A DNA stretch of 64,000 nt from positions 186,001-250,000 of the forward strand of contig NZ_MAEL01000054.1 in NCBI RefSeq assembly GCF_009933335.1, in the 5' to 3' direction. Within the stretch, counting starts at the first letter, position 1. Each line of letters opens with the position of its first letter. The notes under the pieces are model-generated. The model did no database searches. It was not told where the DNA came from and saw only the letters and a program-made list of their open reading frames with translations. The DNA comes from Candidatus Enterococcus willemsii (GTDB lineage Bacteria > Bacillota > Bacilli > Lactobacillales > Enterococcaceae). This document shows positions 54,329 to 62,237 of this stretch, one piece after another. Both the position numbers and the translations under genes were made by a program.

Positions 54329-55171
54329 ATGTTAAAGAAAATTGACCGTAGTGCATTATTTTTACAAGAAAATCCAGCGTTGTTCCAGTGTCCTTTGTGT
54401 CATGAACCGATGGAGACTGTTGAGAAAAGCGTTCGTTGTTCCAAGAACCATCGCTTTGATTTATCAAAAAAGGGTACATTGTATTTTTTAGATAAACAAA
54501 TTAAAACTGATTATGATAATGAAATGTTTGCCCATCGTGGGGCGATGATTAAAAGTGGCATGTACCAACCGCTAGTAGAGCTACTAGCACCTTATTGTAC
54601 CAACGAACAAATCTTAGATGTAGGTTGTGGTGAAGGTAGTTTTTTGACTGCGCTAGCTGAGCAAACTAGCATTACAACAGGTGTTGGTTTTGATTTATCG
54701 AAAGAAGGGATTTATCTGGCAACTAATCAGCCAGCAAATCTTTTTTGGTGTGTCGCTGATTTAACCAATTTACCATTCCAAGAGCAAACATTTTCGACTA
54801 TTTTGAATATTTTCTCACCATCAAATTACCATGAATTTGACCGAATTTTGAAACCAGGTGGGCAAGTGATTAAAGTGGTCCCAAAAAGTGGTTATTTAAA
54901 AGAGCTACGTGCTGCCTTTTATCCGAATAATCCAGAAAAACAAGTGTACTCAAATGAACAAGTACTTGCGAAATTTCAAGAATTTTATCCAGAGGCCGAG
55001 CGACAACAAGTAACCTATGTCTTTGATATTCCGGAAGAAAACCGTCTCTCGTTATTAGAAATGTCTCCTTTAGAGTGGGGCGTTTCGCCAGAAAGAAAGG
55101 AACGTTTACGTGAAAATCCTCTGTCTCAAATTACAATTGATTTAGATATTCTGATAGGCAGAAAAATTTGA
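54329..55171 (+). CDS. rlmA: 23S rRNA (guanine-N1)-methyltransferase RlmA-type
   Basis: The 280-aa protein has an N-terminal zinc finger (CPLC … C … H, about residues 21–43: FQCPLCHEPM, VRCSKNHRFD). The SAM-binding motif ILDVGCGEGSFL lies near residue 92, and NIFSPSNYHEFDRILKPGG follows. RlmA(I/II) methylates G745 or G748 of 23S rRNA, a site linked to macrolide response; in Firmicutes the G748 type is expected. The ATG lies 83 bp from cutC on the other strand. Confidence 0.88.
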   Translation: MLKKIDRSALFLQENPALFQCPLCHEPMETVEKSVRCSKNHRFDLSKKGTLYFLDKQIKTDYDNEMFAHRGAMIKSGMYQPLVELLAPYCTNEQILDVGCGEGSFLTALAEQTSITTGVGFDLSKEGIYLATNQPANLFWCVADLTNLPFQEQTFSTILNIFSPSNYHEFDRILKPGGQVIKVVPKSGYLKELRAAFYPNNPEKQVYSNEQVLAKFQEFYPEAERQQVTYVFDIPEENRLSLLEMSPLEWGVSPERKERLRENPLSQITIDLDILIGRKI

Positions 55172-55201
55172 AGAAATTTTGAATTTTTTGAGAGGAAAAC
55201 C

Positions 55202-55230
55202 TTGCAATCATTTCTATGAAATGATATATT
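55202..55230 (+). promoter_or_regulatory. Promoter of the candidate small RNA, with palindromic operator in the spacer
   Basis: TTGCAA (55202–55207), 17-bp spacer, TATATT (55225–55230). The spacer is filled by ATCATTTC-tat-GAAATGAT (55207–55225), a perfect 8+8 palindrome. An outer repeat CTTGCAAT/ATTGCAAG encloses it. This looks like a tightly controlled promoter. Confidence 0.65.
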
Positions 55231-55236
55231 AATTGC

Positions 55237-55351
55237 AAGTCATTTTTCATTGGTTTTTATCAGCATCCTGTTCTGATAAAAGTTAGTGAGGAGAACTTCA
55301 CTAACGTAACAACTTGCCGTGCTAGACACCGAGTTGCTACGTTTTTTTTTT
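55237..55351 (+). ncRNA. Candidate small RNA, about 115 nt, with three hairpins
   Basis: From the predicted start near 55237 the RNA would fold into hairpin 1 (TTTTATCAG/CTGATAAAA, 55255–55281), hairpin 2 (GTTAGTGA/TCACTAAC, 55282–55305, loop containing GGAGAA) and a terminator hairpin (55304–55314 with 55332–55342, one mismatch) followed by ten T. No open frame with a ribosome site is inside. I do not recognise an Rfam family. It lies after the rlmA stop but has its own promoter, so an independent RNA is likelier than an rlmA 3' end. Confidence 0.55.
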
Positions 55352-55395
55352 GCCTTATTTTATGATTGAAAAGTAGGAAGCTAACTATAGAATTT

Positions 55396-55427
55396 ACGAC
55401 TGAGAGAGGCTCTCAGTCGTTTCTTTT
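55396..55427 (+). terminator. Hairpin before trmL
   Basis: ACGACTGAGAG pairs perfectly with CTCTCAGTCGT over a 3-nt loop and is followed by TTCTTTT. It may be a second terminator for upstream reading. Confidence 0.55.
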
Positions 55428-55511
55428 ACGATAAAAGAAGATGGCAAAAAATAAAAAATTGCGTTATCATTGATAAGAAATATTTCTATAGAAAAGAAAA
55501 GAGGAATTTTT

Positions 55512-56015
55512 GTGAACCACGTTGTTTTATTTGAACCACAAATTCCAGCGAACACTGGAAATATCGCGCGGACTTGTGCAGCGACCAATACACCATTACA
55601 TTTAATTGAACCTTTAGGATTTTCAACGGATGATAAACAGTTGAAACGTGCGGGGTTAGATTACTGGCATGATGTGAATATTACGTATCATAAAAGCTTA
55701 GCAGACTTTTTAGAAATGCTAGGAGACCAACCGTTACATTTGATTTCTAAATTTGCAAATAAAGTATATAGTGATGAAAATTTTGCGGATGACCGTGACC
55801 ATTATTTTATTTTTGGAAAAGAAACAACAGGCTTACCAGAAGAATTTATGCGTGCGAATGCAGAAAAATGTTTACGTATCCCAATGAATGACGAGCATGT
55901 TCGTTCATTAAATTTATCGAATACTGTAGCGATGATTGTCTATGAAGCATTGCGTCAACAAGGGTTTCCAAATTTGGAACTTACACATCATTATGAAAAT
56001 GACAAACTTGATTAA
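55512..56015 (+). CDS. trmL: tRNA (cytidine(34)-2'-O)-methyltransferase TrmL-type
   Basis: The 167-aa SPOUT methyltransferase starts [24 protein letters not shown] and has the knot motif [13 protein letters not shown] and the final [25 protein letters not shown]. It methylates the wobble nucleotide of tRNA-Leu. The start is GTG 55512 with AAGAGGAA upstream; 14 in-frame codons before it lie beyond the ribosome site. recD2 follows after 64 bp. Confidence 0.92.
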   Translation: MNHVVLFEPQIPANTGNIARTCAATNTPLHLIEPLGFSTDDKQLKRAGLDYWHDVNITYHKSLADFLEMLGDQPLHLISKFANKVYSDENFADDRDHYFIFGKETTGLPEEFMRANAEKCLRIPMNDEHVRSLNLSNTVAMIVYEALRQQGFPNLELTHHYENDKLD

Positions 56016-56079
56016 TCTCATAATCTAATAAGTGTACTTGCTACTAAGTTAGAAAATTAGTGCGAAAGGAGGGGAACCA

Positions 56080-58632
56080 TTGATTCCAGAAAAAAACTTT
56101 GTTTCAGGTGAATTGGTGCATATTATCTTTCAAAGCCCAAGTACTTTTTACAAAGTCCTAAGTGTGCGTGTAATCGAAACAGATACGGATTTTAAAGAAA
56201 AAGAAATCAAAATTACAGGTAGCTTTGGTGATGTACAAGAAGGTGAAAGTTATCGTTTTTTTGGCGTGATGGGCAAACATAGTAAGTACGGCGAGCAATT
56301 CAACTGTGAGACGTACCAAAAGGAGCAACCGACATCAGAAAACGGTATTATCAGTTATTTATCAAGTGAAAAATTTCCAGGAATCGGCAAGAAAACAGCT
56401 GAAAAAATTGTTGATTTATTAGGAGAAGAAGCCATTGATCGAATAATTGAAGACCCAAGTCTGCTCGAACAAATCCCTAACTTAACTGAAAAAAAACGCA
56501 ACATGATGCTTGAAACCTTGCGTTTGAATTATGGGATGGATCAAATTATTGTCGGTTTGGGTCGCTATGGATTCGGAAGTACCCTATCTTTTGCCATTTA
56601 TCAACTATATAAAAATGAAGCACTAGAGATTATCGAAGAAAATCCCTATCAATTAGTGGAAGATATCGAAGGAGTCGGATTTAAAAAAGCTGATACCATT
56701 GCAGAACAAATTGGCATTGGTGCGACATCACCGAAGCGAATGCGTGCTGCTATTTTGCATCAAATTTTTAGTCATTCAGCAAACACGGGAGATACGTTTG
56801 TACCAGCCAATACTTTACTGAATCAAACAATTGAGTTGTTAGAACGCAGCCGTCCAGTAGAAATTCATCCTGAAGTGCTTGCGGATGTATTGATTGAACT
56901 AGTCGAAGAAGGCAAGATTCAACAAGAAGGCACCAATTTATACGATAATAGTTTGTATTTTGCTGAATGGGGAATTGCAACTTCTATCCAACGATTATTG
57001 GAACGAAAAAAAGAAATTAATTATCCTGAAAAGACTGTTCAAAAAGCCATTCGGAAGATTGAGAAACGTGCAAATATTGTTTACGGAGAATCACAGGAGC
57101 TTGCGATTAAACAAGCCATTCGTTCCCCGTTCTTTTTACTAACTGGTGGACCAGGAACTGGGAAAACGACAATTATTAATGGAATTGTGCAATTATTTGC
57201 GGAACTAAATGATGTAGATTTAGACCCAAGTAAATATACAGACGAAATGTTTCCTATTTTATTAGCTGCCCCCACTGGTCGAGCAGCGAAACGAATGAAT
57301 GAAACGACTGGGTTACCAAGTGGAACAATTCATCGTTTGTTAGGATTGAATGGTCGTGAAAAAAGTGTCGCAAGTAGCCCGAAAGAATTAGAAGGTGGCT
57401 TGTTAATTGTTGATGAAATGTCGATGGTCGATACTTGGTTAGCCAATACGCTATTGAAAGCTATATCAACGAATATGCAGGTGATTTTTGTTGGCGATAA
57501 AGATCAGTTACCATCAGTTGGACCAGGACAAGTGTTACACGATTTATTAGGGATTGACGATATTCCGAAACAAGAATTGACAGAAATTTATCGTCAGGGG
57601 GATGACTCAACGATTATTTCCTTGGCTCATGAGATAAAAAATGGTCATTTACCCGCCGACTTTACTCAAAAACAAAGTGATCGCTCATTTATTCCACGGA
57701 CCGAGCAAACCATTCAAGCTGGAATTGCGCAAGTTGTTCAAAAAGCCAAAGAAACAGGCTATACAGCGCAAGATATTCAAGTCTTATCACCAATGTATAA
57801 AGGACCAGGTGGGGTCAATGAATTAAATAAAATTATGCAAGAAATTTTTAATCCGAACCCTAATGGTCGAAATAAAGAAGTGGTAGGTAAGGATGAAGTG
57901 TATCGGATTGGAGATAAAGTGCTGCAGTTGGTCAATTCACCTGAAGACAATGTATTTAATGGGGATATGGGGCAAATTGTAGGGATTATTTATGCCAAAG
58001 ATTCTGAAGATAAGCAAGATGAATTAGTTATTCAGTTTGATGCAAATGAAGTAACCTATAAACGAAGCGAATGGCATCAAATTACCTTATCTTACTGTTG
58101 TACGATTCATAAGTCACAAGGAAGTGAGTTTCGTATGGTATTGATGCCGATGTTCAACTATCATCGACGGATGTTACAGCGTAACCTACTTTATACCGCT
58201 ATTACGCGTAGTAAAGAAAAATTAATTTTGTTTGGTGAGCTTTCGGCGTACCAACAATGCGTACAACAGCAATCGAACTTTAGGCATACTACGTTGAAAG
58301 AACGGATTTTAGGAGTGGATACCTTAACTGCAACAATGCGGGAACAAATTAGTAATTTTGAGGAATCAGAAGAGCCGTTTACTGAAGCTGTCGCTTTCGC
58401 ATCGCCAATCAACTCAACATCAGAAGAGCCGTTTACTGAAGCTGTCGCTTTCGCATCGCCAATCAACTCAACACCAGAAGCTAAAGTAGAGGAAACGAGT
58501 GTTGAAGAGGATGAACAAACGTCATTATTCACTGAAGAACCCGATTATTTAACAGAAGAAATGATTCGAAGTGGTCAAATTGATCCCATGATTGGGATGG
58601 CAGGTATTACCCCGTACCACTTTCAAGCATAA
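56080..58632 (+). CDS. recD2: ATP-dependent DNA helicase RecD2 with duplicated C-terminal repeat
   Basis: The 850-aa protein has the RecD2 N-terminal OB/helix-hairpin-helix region (about 1–330, FPGIGKKTAEKIV), Walker A GGPGTGKTT (about 357), DEMSMVD (motif II), GDKDQLPSVGPG and the C-terminal TIHKSQGSEF and YTAITRSKEKL motifs. It is a 5'-3' helicase independent of RecBC. The start is TTG five bases after AAAGGAGGGG. Near the C-terminus SEEPFTEAVAFASPINST occurs twice in tandem. The upstream helicase core is intact. Confidence 0.93.
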   Translation: MIPEKNFVSGELVHIIFQSPSTFYKVLSVRVIETDTDFKEKEIKITGSFGDVQEGESYRFFGVMGKHSKYGEQFNCETYQKEQPTSENGIISYLSSEKFPGIGKKTAEKIVDLLGEEAIDRIIEDPSLLEQIPNLTEKKRNMMLETLRLNYGMDQIIVGLGRYGFGSTLSFAIYQLYKNEALEIIEENPYQLVEDIEGVGFKKADTIAEQIGIGATSPKRMRAAILHQIFSHSANTGDTFVPANTLLNQTIELLERSRPVEIHPEVLADVLIELVEEGKIQQEGTNLYDNSLYFAEWGIATSIQRLLERKKEINYPEKTVQKAIRKIEKRANIVYGESQELAIKQAIRSPFFLLTGGPGTGKTTIINGIVQLFAELNDVDLDPSKYTDEMFPILLAAPTGRAAKRMNETTGLPSGTIHRLLGLNGREKSVASSPKELEGGLLIVDEMSMVDTWLANTLLKAISTNMQVIFVGDKDQLPSVGPGQVLHDLLGIDDIPKQELTEIYRQGDDSTIISLAHEIKNGHLPADFTQKQSDRSFIPRTEQTIQAGIAQVVQKAKETGYTAQDIQVLSPMYKGPGGVNELNKIMQEIFNPNPNGRNKEVVGKDEVYRIGDKVLQLVNSPEDNVFNGDMGQIVGIIYAKDSEDKQDELVIQFDANEVTYKRSEWHQITLSYCCTIHKSQGSEFRMVLMPMFNYHRRMLQRNLLYTAITRSKEKLILFGELSAYQQCVQQQSNFRHTTLKERILGVDTLTATMREQISNFEESEEPFTEAVAFASPINSTSEEPFTEAVAFASPINSTPEAKVEETSVEEDEQTSLFTEEPDYLTEEMIRSGQIDPMIGMAGITPYHFQA
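58366..58473 (+). repeat. Perfect 54-bp tandem duplication in recD2
   Basis: Bases 58366–58419 and 58420–58473 are identical and in frame (18 codons each). They lie in the non-conserved acidic tail, after the last helicase motif. Confidence 0.95.
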
Positions 58633-58678
58633 AAAATGGCAAACGAACGTCTAAGAAGACAATTGTTTGCCATTTTTT
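58631..58678. terminator. Bidirectional terminator between recD2 and the lipid kinase gene
   Basis: The arms AAAAAATGGCAAAC and GTTTGCCATTTTTT (14 bp, perfect) serve both convergent genes. Confidence 0.9.
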
Positions 58679-58681
58679 AGT

Positions 58682-59638
58682 TTAAAACCAGAAAAGTTGT
58701 TTTTCCAGACTAAATTGTAGATCGTAAGGTCCACGCCCTAATTCTTCTCCATCCGCTTGTGCAAATTGGGGTGTTGTTGAAACGATTCTTAATTTTGCAG
58801 CTGAAATATGGTGGAAATATTTTGAGTTGGCTTGCTTTTTTCTCAAGAGTAATACAATGAGCCAAAGAATTTTATAAAGTGGGAGTCGTTCCACTAAAAC
58901 AAAGTCCAATGAGTGCTTGTAAATGTCTGCCATAGGCGCAATGGCAACACCTCCACCAAAAAATGGATGATTCGTCGTTGTACATAAAAAGGCTTTTTTA
59001 TAGCCAATCGTTTGACCATTTGCTTCAACTAAAATTGGAAATCCTTTTTGTTTAAACAAAACAGCAAGAATCGACATTATGTACGATAATGAGCCAAGAT
59101 TATATTTATTTAAATGATGTTTCGTTGTGGAATGATTTGTCCGTGCCACAATGGCTGCATCTAGTCCAATCCCCACGTTATTTACGCTAATCCCTTTGCG
59201 TTCTTGAATTTTTTCTTCATAAGCGATAATAGGCAGTTCTTGTGGCTCTTGTGTTTGGATAATGTGCCAAAAGATTTGTTCAATTTCTTTTGGTAAATTT
59301 ACCCCACGAGCAAAATCATTACCCGATCCAGCGGGAATATAGGCAACTGGAATTTCTACGTTCAATTGTTTTAACTGATTCACTACTTGATGTAATGTAC
59401 CATCACCACCAATGACAAGTAAGAGTGGATAGGGAGTTTCTGTTCGTTTGGACCAAGGGAGCAGTGTTGTCTCAACAAGTTGACTAATAATTTCTAATTC
59501 ATGATTCGGATAATTTGTTCGATGTGCAGTATAAAGAAAGTTATTTTTAAGGAATAATGTTTCGACTTTTTCACTAATTTTTTTGCCATTGCCTGCACCA
59601 GCAGCTTGATTTATCAATAGATGATAATGAAAATTCAT
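58682..59638 (-). CDS. Diacylglycerol kinase catalytic-domain lipid kinase (YegS/DagK family)
   Basis: The 318-aa protein has the DAGK catalytic motifs LLVIGGDGTLHQVVNQL (about residue 76–92) and YIPAGSGNDFARG, and the C-terminal AQADGEELG. It phosphorylates diacylglycerol or a related lipid, recycling phospholipid head-group donors. The ATG follows TTGGAGAA. Its own extended -10 promoter (TGGTATAAT on the minus strand, 59672–59680) lies between it and an upstream structured RNA. Confidence 0.88.
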   Translation of the reverse strand: MNFHYHLLINQAAGAGNGKKISEKVETLFLKNNFLYTAHRTNYPNHELEIISQLVETTLLPWSKRTETPYPLLLVIGGDGTLHQVVNQLKQLNVEIPVAYIPAGSGNDFARGVNLPKEIEQIFWHIIQTQEPQELPIIAYEEKIQERKGISVNNVGIGLDAAIVARTNHSTTKHHLNKYNLGSLSYIMSILAVLFKQKGFPILVEANGQTIGYKKAFLCTTTNHPFFGGGVAIAPMADIYKHSLDFVLVERLPLYKILWLIVLLLRKKQANSKYFHHISAAKLRIVSTTPQFAQADGEELGRGPYDLQFSLEKQLFWF

Positions 59639-59671
59639 AATAAGTTCTCCAAGTATTTTTTTCTGGTAAAT

Positions 59672-59680
59672 ATTATACCA
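59672..59680 (-). promoter_or_regulatory. Extended -10 promoter of the lipid kinase gene
   Basis: Minus strand TGGTATAAT, about 34 bp before the ATG. The -35 (TTCCCC) is poor. Confidence 0.5.
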
Positions 59681-59716
59681 CGGAAAGTAGATGAGGGGAA
59701 AAAAAGAAATTTAGGC

Positions 59717-59953
59717 AAAAAAATAGAATCCGATGAGAGAGGTTTTCAATCATGTAACACGTTGGTCACATTGTATGATTGTGATGCACAGTGAAGGTTC
59801 TTATGTCCACTTCATTTTGTGAGTTCTCATCGGATTCCTATTCAATTAGTAAGGAGTTGCTCAAATTCCCACTTCCTTTGCTTTTTTTTAAGTTTCACAA
59901 CAATTCTTTTCTGTAGTTTTGCTACATTACTGGGAATTCCTATGACCCCTTAC
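59717..59953 (-). ncRNA. Candidate structured small RNA, about 240 nt, minus strand
   Basis: A strong minus-strand promoter (59960–59988) and a terminator-like end bound a gene-free unit. The 3' domain closes with a perfect 13-bp stem (GAATCCGATGAGA, 59837–59825, with 59738–59726) around two inner hairpins (one CAATCAT/ATGATTG) and is followed by seven U. The 5' domain has AATTCCCA pairing with TGGGAATT (59938–59931 with 59871–59864) around a TGTAG/CTACA hairpin. I find no tmRNA, RNase P, SRP or T-box signature. The downstream lipid kinase has its own promoter, so this is probably an independent RNA; a leader is the alternative. Confidence 0.6.
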
Positions 59954-59959
59954 ACCTAT

Positions 59960-59988
59960 TTTATACCATAAACGAACTCTTTTTGCAA
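59960..59988 (-). promoter_or_regulatory. Promoter of the structured minus-strand RNA
   Basis: On the minus strand: TTGCAA, 17-bp spacer, TGG-TATAAA, an extended -10. It is one of the best promoter matches in the window. Confidence 0.7.
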
Positions 59989-60057
59989 GCGTTTTCTTTT
60001 TGTTTTGTAATAAAAAAACAAAAAGAGAGGAAAATAGTTACTTTTTTTTATCAATTC

Positions 60058-60066
60058 TGCTATAAT
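60058..60066 (+). promoter_or_regulatory. Extended -10 promoter of the small membrane protein gene
   Basis: TGCTATAAT, 28 bp upstream of the ATG at 60095. An imperfect A/T-rich hairpin precedes it (about 59996–60026). Confidence 0.6.
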
Positions 60067-60094
60067 TCATTTTACTGAGGAGGACAATATACAT

Positions 60095-60361
60095 ATGAAA
60101 TATTATCATTTAGTGGGTTTATCTGGTGGCGTATTGCTCATTCAATTTTTATTACAAAATGTCTTTCAATTATCCTTACCACGTGTAGTGAAGGGTGTGT
60201 TTTTCGCTTTACAAGCTTTTCTTTTCATAAGCTATAGTGTCTTTTTATTGGTGTATCGAGTGAATGTACGTCAAAAAAAGCGCCAATTGAAACGAAAAAA
60301 TAATATTGTCCCTCTGAAATCAGAAGAACAAGAAACAGTATCCATTTTAAAAGCAAGTTAA
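60095..60361 (+). CDS. Small hypothetical membrane protein, two helices
   Basis: The 88-aa protein has two hydrophobic segments (about 6–25 and 34–54) followed by a strongly basic stretch (RQKKRQLKRKN) and a short polar tail, so the C-terminus is probably cytoplasmic. I recognise no family. The ATG has GAGGAGGA upstream. It is monocistronic with its own promoter and terminator, which supports a real gene. Confidence 0.7.
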   Translation: MKYYHLVGLSGGVLLIQFLLQNVFQLSLPRVVKGVFFALQAFLFISYSVFLLVYRVNVRQKKRQLKRKNNIVPLKSEEQETVSILKAS

Positions 60362-60388
60362 AAAAAACGTCCAATGGACGTTTTTTTT
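60361..60388. terminator. Bidirectional terminator between the small membrane gene and queT
   Basis: AAAAAAACGTCC pairs with GGACGTTTTTTT over a 3-nt loop. Confidence 0.9.
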
Positions 60389-60881
60389 ATGCTTTATCAG
60401 CGAAATGTAATTTGCTGTCAATATAATACATGACTGGAGCTGAAAGGGACATAATAATTAATTCACTCAAAGCTGTTGTTCCATAAGTTAACCAGAATGG
60501 TAATTCTGCCGTGATATGCAACATAATAGCAATCATAAACATACTAATTGTAAAGAAGAAAATGTTTAGAAGCATGCGTGTTTTGATATTTTTAACCTTT
60601 TTTTGCAGTAGAGCGCTAGCTGTTAACGCTAGAAATGTTTGAGCACCACCGAAAATGACATCCAGTATGCCATAGCCGAAAAATAAGTTAAAGAGCAAGA
60701 CACCACCTAAAACGCCCCACATTAATTTACGATTGAAAACAACAAGATGATTTAAGCTTTCTGATAATCGAAATTGAATGGCGCCTGATGAAACAGGGAG
60801 TACTAAGCTTAATACTACATATAGTCCCATAATAAGTGCATTGGCTAAAAGGGTTCGCAGTTGCGAATGATTGTTTGTCAT
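60387..60881 (-). CDS. queT: QueT-family queuosine-precursor transporter (ECF S component)
   Basis: The 164-aa membrane protein has five or six helices and the family pattern SGAIQFRLSESLNHLVVFN with GYGILDVIFGGAQTF. QueT is the substrate-binding component of an energy-coupling-factor importer for preQ1/preQ0, used in tRNA queuosine modification. ECF ATPases are encoded elsewhere. The leader may carry a preQ1-type riboswitch. It has its own promoter and is separated from the CBS gene by that gene's terminator. Confidence 0.85.
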   Translation of the reverse strand: MTNNHSQLRTLLANALIMGLYVVLSLVLPVSSGAIQFRLSESLNHLVVFNRKLMWGVLGGVLLFNLFFGYGILDVIFGGAQTFLALTASALLQKKVKNIKTRMLLNIFFFTISMFMIAIMLHITAELPFWLTYGTTALSELIIMSLSAPVMYYIDSKLHFADKA

Positions 60882-60965
60882 AATTAATTCCTACTTTCTC
60901 CGAGTTTTGATTACGCGGGATGGTTGATGAACCGCGTGTGTAAATCCTTTGAATAATTTACAACA
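60882..60965 (-). promoter_or_regulatory. Structured queT leader, candidate preQ1 riboswitch
   Basis: The 84-nt leader contains ACACGCGG…CCGCGT (a hairpin with 13-nt loop), then an A-rich joint and a GGAG/AGTAGG ribosome site. ACACGCGG, the later GGAG and the downstream QueT gene recall the preQ1-II class of Streptococcaceae, but other parts of the consensus are not obvious to me. Confidence 0.4.
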
Positions 60966-60971
60966 GCTATC

Positions 60972-61000
60972 ATTGTAGAGTTCTTATTTGTGAAAGTCAA
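60972..61000 (-). promoter_or_regulatory. Promoter of queT
   Basis: On the minus strand: TTGACT, 17-bp spacer, TACAAT. Confidence 0.75.
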
Positions 61001-61009
61001 TGCAGAAAA

Positions 61010-61034
61010 TAAAAAGGACTGTTTTCACAGTCCT
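61010..61034 (-). terminator. Terminator of the CBS-domain gene
   Basis: AGGACTGT pairs with ACAGTCCT over 4 nt; on the minus strand the stem is followed by UUUUUAUUUU. Confidence 0.8.
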
Positions 61035-61036
61035 AC

Positions 61037-61666
61037 TTAATTTAATTCTTCTACTTCCGCCACACGAAACTGCTTACTTAATTGTTGAACAATTTTATCT
61101 TTGGTTTCAGGTGTAGTTGTTTTTGGTAGAGTAATCAATGTGCGACGAATGAATTCATCTTGACCGACATCTAATGTGATACAGCTTGTAATGCTACTAT
61201 ATTTTGCAATGATTTTTGCCATTGTTGCTAATTCACCTTGAGAACCAGTTGAGGCAATTGTTAAAACATATTTCCCTTCGTCAATATTCCAAGATTGTGC
61301 CAGCATGTTTAATAATGTACTGTGCGTTAGAATCCCATAAAATTGGTTGTCGTCATCTAATACTGTGATATAAGGTAGTTCTTTAATGGTAAAGAAGACA
61401 TGAAAGAACGAATCACGTAAATGAATAAATTTGGTTGCATTTTTTAAGAGATGTGTCACCGGTAAAGACATATCGCCACCGTTTGCTTTATGACGATAAA
61501 TATGCATTTTATAAATGTTGCCACGGAAAATTTTAGAAGATTCGTCTAAAATAGGCACACAACGATAACCAGATTCTTCTAAAATTGCTAAAGCTTCTGC
61601 TAACGTATTTGTTTCTTTGACAGTTGTTAAATCTTGCTTTTTATAAACCATTGACTTTAATAACAT
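61037..61666 (-). CDS. CBS-domain pair with C-terminal ACT-like domain (possible c-di-AMP-binding CbpA type)
   Basis: The 209-aa cytoplasmic protein has two CBS motifs (about 1–65 and 75–135: GYRCVPILDESSKIFRGNIY; ELPYITVLDDDNQFYGILT) and an ACT-like region (about 138–200, GKYVLTIASTGSQGELATMAKII). This architecture matches proteins named CbpA in Listeria and enterococci that bind cyclic di-AMP. Ligand binding is inferred from family resemblance only. The ATG follows TTGGAGGAA. Confidence 0.75.
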   Translation of the reverse strand: MLLKSMVYKKQDLTTVKETNTLAEALAILEESGYRCVPILDESSKIFRGNIYKMHIYRHKANGGDMSLPVTHLLKNATKFIHLRDSFFHVFFTIKELPYITVLDDDNQFYGILTHSTLLNMLAQSWNIDEGKYVLTIASTGSQGELATMAKIIAKYSSITSCITLDVGQDEFIRRTLITLPKTTTPETKDKIVQQLSKQFRVAEVEELN

Positions 61667-61736
61667 GATTATTCCTCCAATTGTGAATATTTGACATCTC
61701 TATCATAACATAAAACAAGTAAAAACTGACTAAGAA

Positions 61737-61765
61737 TTGACAGTTATCTAAAATCGTGGTAACGT
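61737..61765 (+). promoter_or_regulatory. Promoter of the rpmG–secE transcript
   Basis: A perfect TTGACA (61737–61742), 17-bp spacer and TAACGT with an upstream TGG, 50 bp before rpmG. Confidence 0.7.
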
Positions 61766-61814
61766 ATCTTCATATGAAATTAATTAGAGTGTATCTAATT
61801 CAGGAGGCAAAAAA

Positions 61815-61967
61815 ATGGCCGTAAAAAAAGCAGCTCTTGCGTGTTCTGTCTGTGGTTCTCGTAACTATACAAAATCAGTCAGTGAAGGTAAAAAAGGCGA
61901 ACGCTTAGAAATTAATAAATTCTGTAAATATTGTAATCAATACACGTTACATAGAGAGACGAAGTAA
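61815..61967 (+). CDS. rpmG: 50S ribosomal protein L33
   Basis: The 50-aa protein [18 protein letters not shown]… has the two zinc CxxC pairs (CSVC and CKYC), that is, the zinc-binding C+ form. It lies just before secE as in many Firmicutes. The ATG has AGGAGG nine bases upstream. Confidence 0.93.
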   Translation: MAVKKAALACSVCGSRNYTKSVSEGKKGERLEINKFCKYCNQYTLHRETK

Positions 61968-61978
61968 GGAGGAACCTC

Positions 61979-62149
61979 ATGAAATTTTTAGCAAGTGTCA
62001 AAGATGAAATGAAAAAAGTAACTTGGCCAACAGGTAAAAAATTGCGCAAAGATGTGATTATTGTTATTGAAACATCGCTTATTTTCGCAGTGTTGTTCTA
62101 CTTAATGGATACGGGAATTCAAACAGCTTTTAGCTGGATTATTAAATAG
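61979..62149 (+). CDS. secE: Preprotein translocase subunit SecE
   Basis: The 56-aa protein has the conserved amphipathic start KFLASVKDEMKKVTWPTGKKLRKD and one membrane helix (VIIVIETSLIFAVLFYLMD). It is the single-helix SecE of Gram-positive bacteria and clamps SecY. It starts 11 bp after rpmG with AAGGAGG, in the same operon. Confidence 0.94.
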   Translation: MKFLASVKDEMKKVTWPTGKKLRKDVIIVIETSLIFAVLFYLMDTGIQTAFSWIIK

Positions 62150-62185
62150 TTTACTAACATCGGACTAGCGAAATTAGCTAAAGGA

Positions 62186-62194
62186 TGCTATAAT
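62186..62194 (+). promoter_or_regulatory. Extended -10 promoter between secE and nusG
   Basis: TGCTATAAT with a predicted start near 62201. No good -35 is present. Confidence 0.55.
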
Positions 62195-62205
62195 TATTGG
62201 TGAGC

Positions 62206-62237
62206 AAAAAACTTCGGAATTATCTGAGGTTTTTTTA
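62206..62237 (+). terminator. Terminator or attenuator in the nusG leader
   Basis: AAAAAACTTCGGA (62206–62218) pairs with TCTGAGGTTTTTT (62223–62235) with two G·T pairs and a T-run. It lies only a few bases after the promoter at 62186 and 87 bp before nusG. Confidence 0.75.

Larger units (their letters stand above)
55172..55511. other. Intergenic region rlmA–trmL with an apparent small-RNA unit
   Basis: This 340-bp region has no protein gene. It contains a near-consensus promoter within nested inverted repeats, three consecutive hairpins ending in a T-run, and a further hairpin with an 11-bp stem (55396–55406 with 55410–55420). A weak promoter for trmL lies after that (ATGGCA about 55441, TATCAT 55465). 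Confidence 0.6.

Noticed and set aside
55237-55351. T-box or preQ1 leader for trmL
   Set aside because: No T-box GGTGG-type sequence or preQ1 signature is visible, and the unit ends in a terminator about 160 bp before trmL with another hairpin between.
59726-59837. 6S RNA, tmRNA or RNase P identity for the minus-strand RNA
   Set aside because: The 3' end pairs with an internal segment rather than the 5' end, no central-bubble rod is seen, and no conserved tmRNA tag or RNase P core motif was found.
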